Notes: a model not told the origin generated them from the sequence alone. A DNA stretch of 64,000 bases from Romboutsia lituseburensis DSM 797 (GCF_900103615.1 NZ_FNGW01000003.1:186001-250000); one strand, 5' to 3'; shown: positions 33,900 through 42,412, counted from the stretch's first letter. A program made the numbers and translations.

Positions 33900-33954
33900 G
33901 GTATTTGTAATATATGATTAGTTTTAATATTCATATATTACAAATACCTTTTTT
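33900..33954 (+). terminator. Intrinsic terminator of the tld operon
   Basis: An 18-bp perfect stem (33900-33917 with 33931-33948) followed by T6. The remaining spacer to 34130 is AT-rich and featureless apart from the promoter region of the permease gene. Confidence 0.88.
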
Positions 33955-34129
33955 GTATTTAAGTAAATTATAAAAATGAATTAGCTTGAATTATATGATT
34001 AAAATTGAATAAAATTTAATAAAAATGAAAAATAAAAAAATATTTTAAAAAACATTGTAATAATTGAAAAATGTTGGTAAAATTGCTATTTGTGACGAAA
34101 AGAAATAAGAAATCTATAGGAGGTCATAG

Positions 34130-35485
34130 ATGGAAAATAAACAATTACAAAAAACATTAGGAGCATCTGCAGCCTTATCGACAGTTGTTGGTATGGTAAT
34201 AGGAGGAGGGGTATTTTTTAAACCTCAAGCAGTATATGAACTAACTGGAGGAGCTCCAGGACTTGGAATTATAGCTTGGATTTTAGCTGGAATAATGACA
34301 ATAACAGCAGGTCTTACAGCTGCAGAAGTATCGGCAGCCATACCTAAAACAGGTGGAATGATGGTTTACATAGAAGAAATCTATGGTAAAAGACTAGGTT
34401 TTTTAACTGGATGGATGCAATCGGTATTATTTTTCCCAGCAACTATAGCTGCAATATCAGTTATGTTTGGGCAGCAATCAGCAATTTTATTAGGAAATGA
34501 ATCATTAGTTATACCTATGACGGTTGGAGTTATATTATTTATAGGAATTTTAAATTCATTTGGTTCAAAAACAAGTGGTGTTATACAGACAGTATCTACA
34601 ATATGTAAATTAATACCTCTTGTATTACTTATATTATTTGGATTTATAAAAGGTAGTGGTGAAAATGCTATAATGACACCTTTAGTAAGTGAAGGGCTTA
34701 AGCCAGCGGGAGTAATAGGGCAGCTATTAGTTGCAATATTATTTGCTTATGACGGATGGATAAATGTAGGAGCTATAGCAGGAGAAATGAAAGACCCAGG
34801 AAAAGATTTACCAAAAGCTATAATAGGTGGACTATCTTTAGTTATGGCAGTATATGTAGTCATAAACTTAGCATACCTTTGGGTGTTACCAGCTAATGAA
34901 TTAGCTCAATATGCATCACCTGCATCTGCTGTTGCAGAATCTATATTTGGACCAGTTGGTGGGAAATTTATAACTGTAGGTATATTAATATCTGTATTTG
35001 GATGTATAAATGGTTATTTATTAACAGGACCTAGAATAACTTATACTTTAGGGACACAAGGACATGTTCCAAAATTTATAGGAAAATTAAATAAACATGA
35101 TGTTCCAGCAAATGCAACTCTAATAATGGCTTCGTTATCAGCATTATATGCATTATCTGGCCAGTTTAATTTATTGAGTGATTTATCTATGTTTGCTATT
35201 TGGAGTTTTTATGTATTAACATTTATAGGTGTAATAAAATTAAGAAAAAGTCATCCAAATATACATAGACCTTATAAAGTACCTCTGTACCCTTTTATAC
35301 CAATGGTTGCAATATTAAGTGGATTGTTTGTTGTTATAAATCAGTTATTCTTTGCAGGCATAAATAGTACTATTATGTCTTTAGGAGGAATTATAGCAAC
35401 TTTAATAGGATTACCTGTTTATAATTACTATGAAAATAAAAATAGATCAAAAGATATTGAGATAGATAAAAAAATTGCAGCATAA
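34130..35485 (+). CDS. APC-family amino acid permease
   Basis: Membrane transporter of 451 residues with twelve predicted helices. The helix-1 motif VVGMVIGGGVFFKP, helix-3 KTGGMMVYIEEIYG, and FAYDGWINVGAIAGEMKDPGKDLPKAIIGG after helix 6 are those of the LAT-like/SteT branch, which exchanges amino acids such as serine and threonine. AGGAGG lies before the ATG. Monocistronic, with its own terminator. Substrate cannot be assigned more closely. Confidence 0.88.
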   Translation: MENKQLQKTLGASAALSTVVGMVIGGGVFFKPQAVYELTGGAPGLGIIAWILAGIMTITAGLTAAEVSAAIPKTGGMMVYIEEIYGKRLGFLTGWMQSVLFFPATIAAISVMFGQQSAILLGNESLVIPMTVGVILFIGILNSFGSKTSGVIQTVSTICKLIPLVLLILFGFIKGSGENAIMTPLVSEGLKPAGVIGQLLVAILFAYDGWINVGAIAGEMKDPGKDLPKAIIGGLSLVMAVYVVINLAYLWVLPANELAQYASPASAVAESIFGPVGGKFITVGILISVFGCINGYLLTGPRITYTLGTQGHVPKFIGKLNKHDVPANATLIMASLSALYALSGQFNLLSDLSMFAIWSFYVLTFIGVIKLRKSHPNIHRPYKVPLYPFIPMVAILSGLFVVINQLFFAGINSTIMSLGGIIATLIGLPVYNYYENKNRSKDIEIDKKIAA

Positions 35486-35490
35486 TAAAG

Positions 35491-35524
35491 ATGAGTTACC
35501 TAAATTTAGGTAGCTCATTTTTAT
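35491..35524 (+). terminator. Intrinsic terminator after permease gene
   Basis: ATGAG, TACCTAAA pairing with TTTAGGTA, then CTCAT (35491-35518, one internal T/G mismatch) followed by TTTTTA. Confidence 0.8.
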
Positions 35525-35628
35525 TATATTGTGGTATAATTTGACATTTTAATCACACTTATATAGTATTTAAGTATAGACCTTATATATAATGTACATT
35601 CAATAACAATTAAACTAGGGGTGGTAAT

Positions 35629-36330
35629 ATGAAATCATTTATAAGTATTGATTGGGATTATTTCATGAATTATATAAAGGACTATCAAGATTCAGAAATA
35701 GAAAATAAAAATAATATAATCATGCATTGGTATAAAATATATTTAGAAAATAAATCAAAGGGAATTGATTTAAGCAAAAAAATGGGTACTAGCGGTCAAG
35801 AAAAATTTTTCTGGAAAGTATTGAAGGAAAAATTTAAACTAACTAAGAAAACTAAGCTTATTGTAACAGAGTCTCACGCAAATGCTTATGAGATAATAAA
35901 AAATAGTGGTTGTGAAAAGGTGTATTCATTTGATGCACACTCAGACTTAGGATATGGAGGTTTACGTTCTCTTTATTTTGAAGTTAACTGTGCAAATTGG
36001 TTAGGAAAACTATTAGATGATAACATAATAAAGGAAGCAAATATAGTTTATAGTAAATATACAGGGGAAAAGCCTGAATATTTTAAAGAAATTAATGATA
36101 ACTTTAATGTAAATTATTTACGACTCGATGATATAAAAGAGAGTGATGTTTTTGATATAGTACATATTTGTAGATCTGGTGCATGGAGTGCTCCATGGTT
36201 AGATAAAAAATTTTATGAGTTTTTAAATAAATCTAAATTTAATTATGAAATAAGAGGTTTACAAGATAGAACTTGGAATCCGAATTCTATTAATTTAGCT
36301 ATGGAAATAGATTGTCTTATATATGGATAA
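35629..36330 (+). CDS. Arginase/UPF0489-like protein
   Basis: 233-residue protein whose central SFDAHSDLGYGG resembles the DAHxD metal-binding motif of the ureohydrolase fold, as used by arginase and the UPF0489 group. Other acidic/His candidates are FISIDWDYF at the N-terminus and TESHANAYEI near residue 83. The remaining arginase motifs are not evident, so the chemistry is unknown. AGGGGTGG precedes the ATG. It stands alone between two terminators. Confidence 0.45.
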   Translation: MKSFISIDWDYFMNYIKDYQDSEIENKNNIIMHWYKIYLENKSKGIDLSKKMGTSGQEKFFWKVLKEKFKLTKKTKLIVTESHANAYEIIKNSGCEKVYSFDAHSDLGYGGLRSLYFEVNCANWLGKLLDDNIIKEANIVYSKYTGEKPEYFKEINDNFNVNYLRLDDIKESDVFDIVHICRSGAWSAPWLDKKFYEFLNKSKFNYEIRGLQDRTWNPNSINLAMEIDCLIYG

Positions 36331-36389
36331 TTAATAACTATTAAATATAAATAGGATGTACATTATATAAAATATATATTAAACATAAT

Positions 36390-36438
36390 AAAAAGCTATA
36401 AAAACGCTAGTATTAGTAGATGTTTTTATAGCTTTTTT
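36390..36438 (+). terminator. Intrinsic terminator
   Basis: AAAAAGCTATAAAAAC pairs with GTTTTTATAGCTTTTT (36390-36405 with 36422-36437) and ends in T6. Confidence 0.8.
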
Positions 36439-36564
36439 ACTATGTTTTTATTTAGAATACGCATAAAATAATTTAGTAAAAATCGTAATGTATAATTGTA
36501 ATTTTTATTGGAAATAGTGACTATAATAAACAATAAATAAAACATTATGATAGTGGGTGAAAAT

Positions 36565-37407
36565 ATGAAGCTAACGAAAAAAATAGTATTTATACTATTT
36601 AGTATAGTTTTAATAAATATTTTTATATGCATAAAACAAGATCAGAAGTTTAAATATTTAGATACTAAACAAATGAAAATATATAATTTATATAAAGATG
36701 ATTTAGTACCGAGCTTAAATTCTAAAAATATACAAGAATCAGCAGACATGAAAATTATGTCGTTTAATATACATAAAGGCAGAAATGAGAAGAATAAATA
36801 TACATTAGATTCGACGATAAAGCTTATAAAAGAAAATAATGCAGATATAGTTTGCTTACAAGAAGTATTAGGTTTTCAAGATGCTAAGATAAAAAAACAT
36901 CTTGAAAATAATTCACAGTTTATAGTTAATCAAAGAGATAATTTATTTTCTCATGGATTAGCTATATACTCAAAGTACCCTATAGTAGAAAGTAATCAAA
37001 TACTGTTAACTAGCAATGGTGAACAAAGAGGCCTTTTACATGTAACTTTTTATATAAATAATAAATATGTCAATGTAATTAATGCACATTTAGCAATAAA
37101 TACAGATGAACGAAAAGTACAAATAGATGAAATGATGAACTATATAAATGGATTAGATGGAGAGGTTATTTTAGTTGGAGATTTTAATCAAACTAACTTA
37201 GAATTGAGTAAATTAGTAGATGTAGGGAAGTATCATGGATACGTTAACTCAAAAACATTTATACCTATAGATTCTAGAATAGATCATATATTTATAAAAA
37301 AGGGAGGGATATATTCATCTACGTATAATATAATAGAGTCCAAATTATCAGATCACTATCCTATAACTGCAAATATTAAATATAAGCCTCAATTAATACT
37401 AGATTAA
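36565..37407 (+). CDS. Membrane-anchored endonuclease/exonuclease/phosphatase-family protein
   Basis: EEP-superfamily hydrolase of 280 residues. An N-terminal KLTKKIVFILFSIVLINIFI segment is a signal anchor, placing the catalytic part outside. Motifs: SFNIHKGRN (Asn), CLQEVLG (metal-binding Glu), VINAHLAINTDER, VGDFNQT (Asp/Asn) and SDHYPI at the C-terminus (His). Substrate may be a phosphodiester in nucleic acid, lipid or inositol. The frame opens at 36547, but GTGGGTGA lies five bases before the ATG at 36565, so that is preferred. Single gene. Confidence 0.82.
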   Translation: MKLTKKIVFILFSIVLINIFICIKQDQKFKYLDTKQMKIYNLYKDDLVPSLNSKNIQESADMKIMSFNIHKGRNEKNKYTLDSTIKLIKENNADIVCLQEVLGFQDAKIKKHLENNSQFIVNQRDNLFSHGLAIYSKYPIVESNQILLTSNGEQRGLLHVTFYINNKYVNVINAHLAINTDERKVQIDEMMNYINGLDGEVILVGDFNQTNLELSKLVDVGKYHGYVNSKTFIPIDSRIDHIFIKKGGIYSSTYNIIESKLSDHYPITANIKYKPQLILD

Positions 37408-37440
37408 AGCAACATAGTTTTTATAAAACTATGTTGCTTT
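37406..37440. terminator. Hairpin, probable terminator
   Basis: A perfect 16-bp stem (37406-37421 with 37425-37440) overlaps the stop codon of the EEP gene. Only TTT then AATCTT follows, so termination may be inefficient. Confidence 0.65.
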
Positions 37441-37552
37441 AATCTTAATTAAAAGATATTATATTACTTGATATATCTAAAATTTTTAGTAGAGTAAGAG
37501 TTATTAATGAATTATATTAATTTTTAAAATTATATATTATAAATTGCCTGGG

Positions 37553-37567
37553 AAATTTCAGAAAATA
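37553..37567. promoter_or_regulatory. CodY-box-like site upstream of marR gene
   Basis: AAATTTCAGAAAATA matches the CodY consensus AATTTTCWGAAAATT at 13 of 15 positions, 70 bp upstream of the MarR-family start. Confidence 0.45.
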
Positions 37568-37636
37568 ATTAATATTTAAATTTTAACTGTTTTATATAAA
37601 AAATAACAAAATTTTTATTATGTGAAGGGAGAAAAT

Positions 37637-38065
37637 ATGTTTAATTTAAATGATTGTATAGGAGTTATAACAAATAAATATAATAAAGAAATTATAGAAG
37701 CTTTTAATAATAGAGTATTAAGCCATGGAATAACAAGAGTACAATGGATAGCAATTTATTATATTGGCCAAAATGAAGGGATAACACAAAAACAATTATC
37801 ATATATACTAGATTCAAATGAATCTTCAATTGTTAGACTTGTAGATAGAATGGAAAAGGATGATATGGTCAAGAGAGAAAAAGATGAAAATGATAGAAGA
37901 ATTACCCGACTATATTTAACTGATTATGGAAATAAAAAAAGAGAAGAAATAATACCTATAGGAGAAAAATTTTCAAATGATAGTGTAAAAAATATATCAG
38001 AAAAAGATTTAGAGACGTTTAAAAATGTTTTAAATCAAATAGTAAATAATCTAAAAAATACGTAA
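37637..38065 (+). CDS. MarR-family transcriptional regulator
   Basis: Winged-helix dimer of 142 residues. The recognition region QKQLSYILDSNESSIVRLVDRMEKD and wing KREKDENDRRITRLYLTDYG are typical. Without a conserved Cys at the OhrR position, peroxide sensing by thiol is not indicated. The frame extends to GTG 37622, but AAGGGAG sits inside that extension and points to ATG 37637. It is 96 bp upstream of an AhpD-like gene on the same strand, its likeliest target. Confidence 0.9.
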   Translation: MFNLNDCIGVITNKYNKEIIEAFNNRVLSHGITRVQWIAIYYIGQNEGITQKQLSYILDSNESSIVRLVDRMEKDDMVKREKDENDRRITRLYLTDYGNKKREEIIPIGEKFSNDSVKNISEKDLETFKNVLNQIVNNLKNT

Positions 38066-38161
38066 TAATGATTTACAAAGTACTATAATGATGATATACT
38101 TGTCATATAAATAATTGCTATAGCAAGTATTTAAAAAGGATAATCATAAGGGGGAAAAATC

Positions 38162-38515
38162 ATGAAAAAAGATGTTAGAGGAATGTTAAAAGATTTTACA
38201 GATGGGTTAGCTGCTATAAGTGAAACTAATAAAGCTAATGTTAATGCATTTATGCGCCTTTTAAATACGGGGTACAAGGAAGGTGCTTTAAGTACTAAGA
38301 CTAAAGAACTTATGAGTGTGGCGATAGGAGTATATAATCGTTGTGAATATTGCATAGTATACCATGTATATAAGTCATTAGAGGCAGGTGCTACTAGAGA
38401 AGAAATAATGGAAGCAGCTATGGTTGCAGTTGGATTTGGTGGAGGTCCATCTATGGCTTATAGTGCTACTTTATTAAAAGATAGTATAGATGAATTTGAA
38501 AATGATTTTAAATAA
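38162..38515 (+). CDS. Carboxymuconolactone decarboxylase/AhpD-like protein
   Basis: 117-residue helical protein of the AhpD/CMD family. The redox motif CEYC lies in NRCEYCIVYHVYKSLEAGAT with the family His four residues later (C-x2-C-x3-H), and EEIMEAAMVAVGFGGGPSMAY completes the domain. AhpD-type proteins reduce peroxiredoxin partners; which partner is used here is unknown. GGGGG lies before the ATG. Probably controlled by the MarR regulator upstream. Confidence 0.88.
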   Translation: MKKDVRGMLKDFTDGLAAISETNKANVNAFMRLLNTGYKEGALSTKTKELMSVAIGVYNRCEYCIVYHVYKSLEAGATREEIMEAAMVAVGFGGGPSMAYSATLLKDSIDEFENDFK

Positions 38516-38525
38516 AAAATAAAGA

Positions 38526-38565
38526 AATACTGTGTATAAGTTTTATCTTTACACAGTATTTTTTT
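38526..38565 (+). terminator. Intrinsic terminator after AhpD-like gene
   Basis: AATACTGTGTA pairs with TACACAGTATT (38526-38536 with 38550-38560) followed by a T-run that is also the left end of a repeat copy. Confidence 0.82.
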
Positions 38566-38682
38566 ACATACTAAGGAATTATAAATTATCTGGTTTGTGG
38601 ATAAGTTATAATTCTCACTGTTAGGCTTGAGCAACGGACCTGTTTTTTAGGTCGTTGGCGACAGGAGCGAAGCGACTTTTTT
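38559..38682 (+). repeat. Interspersed modular repeat, full copy B
   Basis: 5' module: TTTTTTACATACTAAGGAAT with TGTGGATAA at 38596-38604, an exact DnaA-box complement. 3' module: GAGCAACGGACC, loop, GGTCGTTGGCGACAGGAGCG, AAGCGAC and T6. Relative to the other copies the first hairpin is lengthened on both arms (GACCT with AGGTC), so pairing is kept. The linker between modules is shorter than in copies A and C. Confidence 0.8.
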
Positions 38683-38776
38683 ATTTAAAAATGATTTTAA
38701 TTGTGTTAAAATACCATAAAGAGCATATATAAGTGATTTTTAAGGGGAGGATATTATATTTACATTAGATAAATTT

Positions 38777-39154
38777 ATGAAGCTTTTATTAAAAAAGTAT
38801 TTAATAAAATATGAAGACATTAAGGACGAAATAACAGTAGATGTAAGAACAAAAGAGCAGTACTCAGAAAATAATGTATTCAAATATAACATTCCTATAA
38901 TGACAAAGGAAGAACATGATTTTTTACATAGACACTTATTTTGGGCAGAAGTAATTGTAATTTATGGCATGATAAAAAATATAAAGGAAATAACTAAAGA
39001 TCTTATAAGAGTATCGCATAATAAAACAAAAGCACTAATTATTGGATGTTCAAAAGGAAGGCTAAGAAGCCCTACTATGTGGGCCTATGCAAAGTTAATA
39101 GGTATAAATGCAAAAGTATTAGAAAATGGAATCTTAGGTATTAAAAAATATTAA
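38777..39154 (+). CDS. Stand-alone rhodanese-like protein (MnmH N-domain type)
   Basis: About 125 residues. TVDVRTKEQYSENN and IIGCSKGRLRSPTMWAYAKLIG resemble the rhodanese domain of MnmH/SelU, the tRNA 2-selenouridine synthase, where the Cys loop is followed by an RS-containing helix; the ending VLENGILGIKKY also fits. The P-loop half of MnmH is missing, so this is a separate or split domain. Cys in GCSKGR is the presumed persulfide or selenide carrier. The Shine-Dalgarno GGGGAGG (38744-38750) is 27 nt before the ATG, too far; the frame is open up to it and an ATA at 38756 has better spacing, so the start is uncertain. Confidence 0.65.
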   Translation: MKLLLKKYLIKYEDIKDEITVDVRTKEQYSENNVFKYNIPIMTKEEHDFLHRHLFWAEVIVIYGMIKNIKEITKDLIRVSHNKTKALIIGCSKGRLRSPTMWAYAKLIGINAKVLENGILGIKKY

Positions 39155-39187
39155 AATCCAAGTTGTTTATTACAACTTGGATTTTTT
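39153..39187 (+). terminator. Intrinsic terminator after rhodanese gene
   Basis: AAAATCCAAGTTGT pairs perfectly with ACAACTTGGATTTT (39153-39166 with 39172-39185) and overlaps the stop codon. Confidence 0.85.
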
Positions 39188-39235
39188 ATAGGCTATGTTT
39201 TAATTCAATGTTGATACTAGGAATAATTTTAATAA

Positions 39236-39276
39236 TAAAAAAGGAGGGGTATACCGATCGATATAACTCCTATTTT
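39236..39276 (-). terminator. Probable terminator of the beta-lactamase gene
   Basis: Read on the minus strand: AGGAG, inner TATA pairing, CTCCT and then T6. The stem is imperfect (AGGAG 39242-39246 with CTCCT 39267-39271). Confidence 0.55.
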
Positions 39277-39318
39277 TATTCATAGTATATTAAAATTGTA
39301 AAATAAATGCGTAGTCTA

Positions 39319-40170
39319 CTAAATATTATAATGCTGTTTTATAATATTTAAAGATATACTTTTTGCTACTGAACCTGCAAGTTTTTGATTTTCATCATCT
39401 ATACGTACAGCAAAATAAGTTTTTTTATCATTTTTTTCAATAAAGCCTGTAAACCAAGCATTTGTGTCTTTTGCACTACCTGTTTTGCCATACACTGAAT
39501 AATTTTCATTACTTTCAACTAACATAAAGTCCTTGACTAAATTAATGTCATTAGGTTCAAATGATGATTTTCCTTCAAATATAGTTTCTAATACTTTTAC
39601 TTGTTCCATTGGCGATATTTTCAAAGATGAAGATATCCAATAAGTATTATGCCCATTTTCATTCCAAGCACTTATATCTCTATTACCGTAATTTAAATCA
39701 TTAAGTGTATTTTGTACGTATTCTTTATCTAATGAATCCATGATTTTTTCGTAGTACCATACACATGATTCTTTGAAAGCCTCTTTAAATGTAATATCTT
39801 TATTCCATTCTTCTTTCCAATATATTTTACCATCATATCCTAATTTTGAGTCTGCTGAAGTTGTTATGTTCTGAGATAACCCCATCAAAGAGTTAATTAT
39901 CTTAAAAGTAGAGTATGGAGGTATTTGCTCATCTATTAATTCTTTGTTATATATATTGTATGTATTTTCTTCTGGACTAAAGAATACAGCACATCCATTT
40001 ATTCCATTAAAACTATCGCTGTAATCTACTTCATTTTCCTTAGGTGCAGTTTGGACTACTTCATTTTTTACTTTTTTATTATTATTTGGTTTATTATTAT
40101 CCATTTTAGCACTACACCCTGTTAGATTTATGCTAATTGCTAGTGTGGTTAATATTGCTAGTTTTTTCAT
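39319..40170 (-). CDS. Class D beta-lactamase, Gram-positive lipoprotein type
   Basis: Serine hydrolase of 283 residues that opens beta-lactam rings. All class D motifs are visible: S-T-F-K (Ser87, Lys90, the lysine carboxylated in active enzymes), S-C-V (135-137), Y-G-N (161-163), Trp169 and K-T-G (229-231). The N-terminus has a lipobox LTGC (Cys19) followed by an Asn/Lys-rich linker, so it is anchored outside the membrane, as in the class D enzymes described from Bacillus and Clostridioides difficile. AAGGAG lies ten bases before the ATG. No blaI or blaR1 gene is adjacent, so expression is either constitutive or controlled from elsewhere. Flanking DNA shows no mobile element. Confidence 0.9.
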   Translation of the reverse strand: MKKLAILTTLAISINLTGCSAKMDNNKPNNNKKVKNEVVQTAPKENEVDYSDSFNGINGCAVFFSPEENTYNIYNKELIDEQIPPYSTFKIINSLMGLSQNITTSADSKLGYDGKIYWKEEWNKDITFKEAFKESCVWYYEKIMDSLDKEYVQNTLNDLNYGNRDISAWNENGHNTYWISSSLKISPMEQVKVLETIFEGKSSFEPNDINLVKDFMLVESNENYSVYGKTGSAKDTNAWFTGFIEKNDKKTYFAVRIDDENQKLAGSVAKSISLNIIKQHYNI

Positions 40171-40517
40171 TTTATATTTTCTCCTTGTTTTTATTCGTTT
40201 ATGGTCTGAAGCGAATTTAATATATTACTTATGATTGTCTGTATGATATAACCTCCGACACATTGATATATCTATATTATAATCTATATATTTGTAAATA
40301 TCCATTTTCAACACTTACTTAAAACATAGACTTTTTATAATTTTAAAAAAATTCACATTATAATTATTTTAAATAAAAATGTAAAGTGAAAAAAAATTCA
40401 TATAAAAATTTGTTTTAAATTAAAACAAATAGATGATTATGTAATATAATACAAAATATAGTTGATAATAATTAATATAAATTATTATTTATAAAAAAAT
40501 ATTACAAGGAGATGCAC
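40171..40517. other. Divergent spacer between beta-lactamase and BI-1-like genes
   Basis: 347 bp, very AT-rich, containing the ribosome binding sites of both flanking genes and a small less AT-rich patch at 40240-40262. I see no palindromic BlaI-type operator with confidence and no small gene. Confidence 0.5.
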
Positions 40518-41162
40518 ATGGAGAGAAAAAATTATTTAGCTATAATGAAGACATTTTTTATGGCATTATTATTTTTAGCAATTGGAAGTATAATAGGGGT
40601 ATTAATAATACCACCATCAGTTAGATATATGTTAAATATAGCATTTTTTGTATTAGTTCTATTTTCTATTTTTTCAAGAAAAGGTGGATTTATAAAATCT
40701 AAAGGAAGCATGTATGCGTATGCGTTTATATTAGGGATATTAACTGGTTCTACTTATGTATACTATTTTGCAACGTTGGGATCAGATTTATTCTTATCAG
40801 CTGTGTTGGGTGTAATATTAGTGTTTGGACTAGCTTATATAGTTGCAAGTAAAACTTCAGAAGAAAGCATGTTTAAAATATCATCTATGATATGGCCATT
40901 AATATTTTCTTTATTAATATTAGAGTTTTTAAATATATTCTTATTTAAATTTGGAACATTTGATTTAATATTATCTACTATAGGTGTTTTAGTATATTCA
41001 TTATATGCAATAGTAATAATGAAGTCTGTTCAAAGTAGATGTAGATATGGTGTTTTATCTGAAACAGAAGTTGTACAATTATCATATTCAATATTTATAA
41101 GTTTCTTAAATCTACTTTTAGATATATTAAGAATATTAGCTATTGTAAAAGATAATGACTAA
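40518..41162 (+). CDS. Bax inhibitor-1/YetJ-like membrane protein
   Basis: 214-residue polytopic protein with seven hydrophobic segments. Helix content and the C-terminal SLYxDFINLFLxLLRL-like segment (here SYSIFISFLNLLLDILRIL) resemble the BI-1/YetJ family of pH-gated calcium-leak channels, but conservation is weak, including the Asp pair, so the call is tentative. Two ATGs are possible; AAGGAG abuts the first (40512), so the second at 40518, six bases away, is chosen. Divergent from the beta-lactamase gene and followed by a strong terminator. Confidence 0.55.
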   Translation: MERKNYLAIMKTFFMALLFLAIGSIIGVLIIPPSVRYMLNIAFFVLVLFSIFSRKGGFIKSKGSMYAYAFILGILTGSTYVYYFATLGSDLFLSAVLGVILVFGLAYIVASKTSEESMFKISSMIWPLIFSLLILEFLNIFLFKFGTFDLILSTIGVLVYSLYAIVIMKSVQSRCRYGVLSETEVVQLSYSIFISFLNLLLDILRILAIVKDND

Positions 41163-41199
41163 AGTTTATTATAAAAATAATAAAAAATTTAAAAATATA

Positions 41200-41244
41200 A
41201 AAAATAGAGTGCAGTTTAATTAAATTAAACTGCACTCTATTTTT
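41200..41244 (+). terminator. Intrinsic terminator after BI-1-like gene
   Basis: A long perfect stem around AATAGAGTGCAGTTTAA with its complement, ending in TTTTTATT. Stem of about 19 bp. Confidence 0.85.
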
Positions 41245-41450
41245 ATTAACAAGTATATATTCCACATAAAAAACTAAAAAATAAAGGTTTTTATTTAGCT
41301 ATATAGGATTATATATAATAGAAGATAATATTTGTAGTTCACTGATAACTTATAGTAATAATAAAAAAATATATTCATACACATGTATAGCAGAGTTTTA
41401 CTTTTTTTAAAATTAGATCTTAGGCCAAAAACTATAAAGGGGATTATGAT

Positions 41451-42191
41451 ATGCAGCTTATACAAGATTGGGTAAATAACAAAGGCATAAAAATAAATTA
41501 TATCGATAATCATATAATAAATAGTAAAAAAACGCCATTATTAATATGTCCAGGATTATCAGAGTCAGCACAAGACTATATAAAAATAATAGAAAGATTA
41601 AATGATAGAAGGTGTATAGCTTTATCCTTTAGGGGGAGAGGGAAAAGTGATTCACCAGAACGTGGGTATACATTAACTCATCATTTACAAGATATACATT
41701 CAATAGTTGAATGTTTGAATTTAGATAAATTTTGTATAATGGGATACTCTAGAGGAGTTTCTTATGCACTAGGGTATTCATTATTAAATCAAAATGCTTT
41801 AAAAGGATTGATATTAGGGGAATATCCAGCACAACATAAAAAAATGCCAAAAGGATGGGCAAGTGAGAGTATGGAATTTTATAATTCCCATTGTCAATCT
41901 ATATCAATAAAGTACAATGTACTAGAAGCTATAGAAAGAGAATCAGAACAGATTTATTTTAAAGATCAGTTACCGAATATAACATGTAATACATTGATTT
42001 TAAAAGGTGAAAAAGAAGAAACTTTACTAACACTAGAAGATATAAGTGAATATATACAAAATCTAGGAAGTAAAAGCATAAGAATAAAGCATTTTGAAAA
42101 TTCAGGTCATGATATAAAAGAAGATGAATTTGAAAACTTATTAAATATATTAGATGAGTTTTTGTCATCATTAGATGATCAATGTAACTAA
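41451..42191 (+). CDS. Alpha/beta hydrolase
   Basis: 246-residue alpha/beta-hydrolase-fold protein. The nucleophile elbow is GYSRG in CIMGYSRGVSYALGY (Ser about 101); the oxyanion region is CPGLSES near residue 32; the conserved SFRGRGKSDSPERGY follows; the catalytic His is in ENSGHDIKEDEF. The acid is probably in the KGEKEETL region. AAAGGGGA precedes the ATG. No signal peptide. Substrate unknown; a single gene followed by a hairpin without T-run. Confidence 0.88.
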   Translation: MQLIQDWVNNKGIKINYIDNHIINSKKTPLLICPGLSESAQDYIKIIERLNDRRCIALSFRGRGKSDSPERGYTLTHHLQDIHSIVECLNLDKFCIMGYSRGVSYALGYSLLNQNALKGLILGEYPAQHKKMPKGWASESMEFYNSHCQSISIKYNVLEAIERESEQIYFKDQLPNITCNTLILKGEKEETLLTLEDISEYIQNLGSKSIRIKHFENSGHDIKEDEFENLLNILDEFLSSLDDQCN

Positions 42192-42211
42192 AAAATATAA
42201 ATATATGTGTG

Positions 42212-42252
42212 AAAATAAGGGTATGGTTAGATTTAAAACTGTAGCCTTATTT
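42212..42252 (+). other. Hairpin without T-run
   Basis: AAATAAGG (42213-42220) pairs with CCTTATTT (42245-42252), with inner TA/TA and GTT/AAC pairings. It may be a weak terminator or the start of the next transcript's control region. Confidence 0.5.
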
Positions 42253-42383
42253 CTGCGTGCAATAAAAGTATAATTAAATTATTCTCTAATTATGTATGGT
42301 AGATTACAATTAGCTGTATTATAAGTTGGATTGTTATATTTAACACAAAATTAATATTTAAAATAGATTTTTATTAAATTTGA

Positions 42384-42412
42384 TTGACAAAAAAATAAAT
42401 ATAAAATTATAG
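42384..42412 (+). promoter_or_regulatory. Candidate promoter of the aldehyde dehydrogenase operon
   Basis: TTGACA (42384-42389), a 17-nt spacer and TTATAG (42407-42412). This would leave a leader of about 210 nt. A second candidate, TTGTCC (42542-42547) with TATAAA (42566-42571), lies closer and just downstream of the CodY box. Confidence 0.5.

Noticed and set aside
33948-33990. Further copy of the repeat 5' module after the tld terminator
   Set aside because: TTTTTTGTATTTAAGTAAATT resembles the module start, but no GATAAGT follows at the right distance, so similarity is probably compositional.
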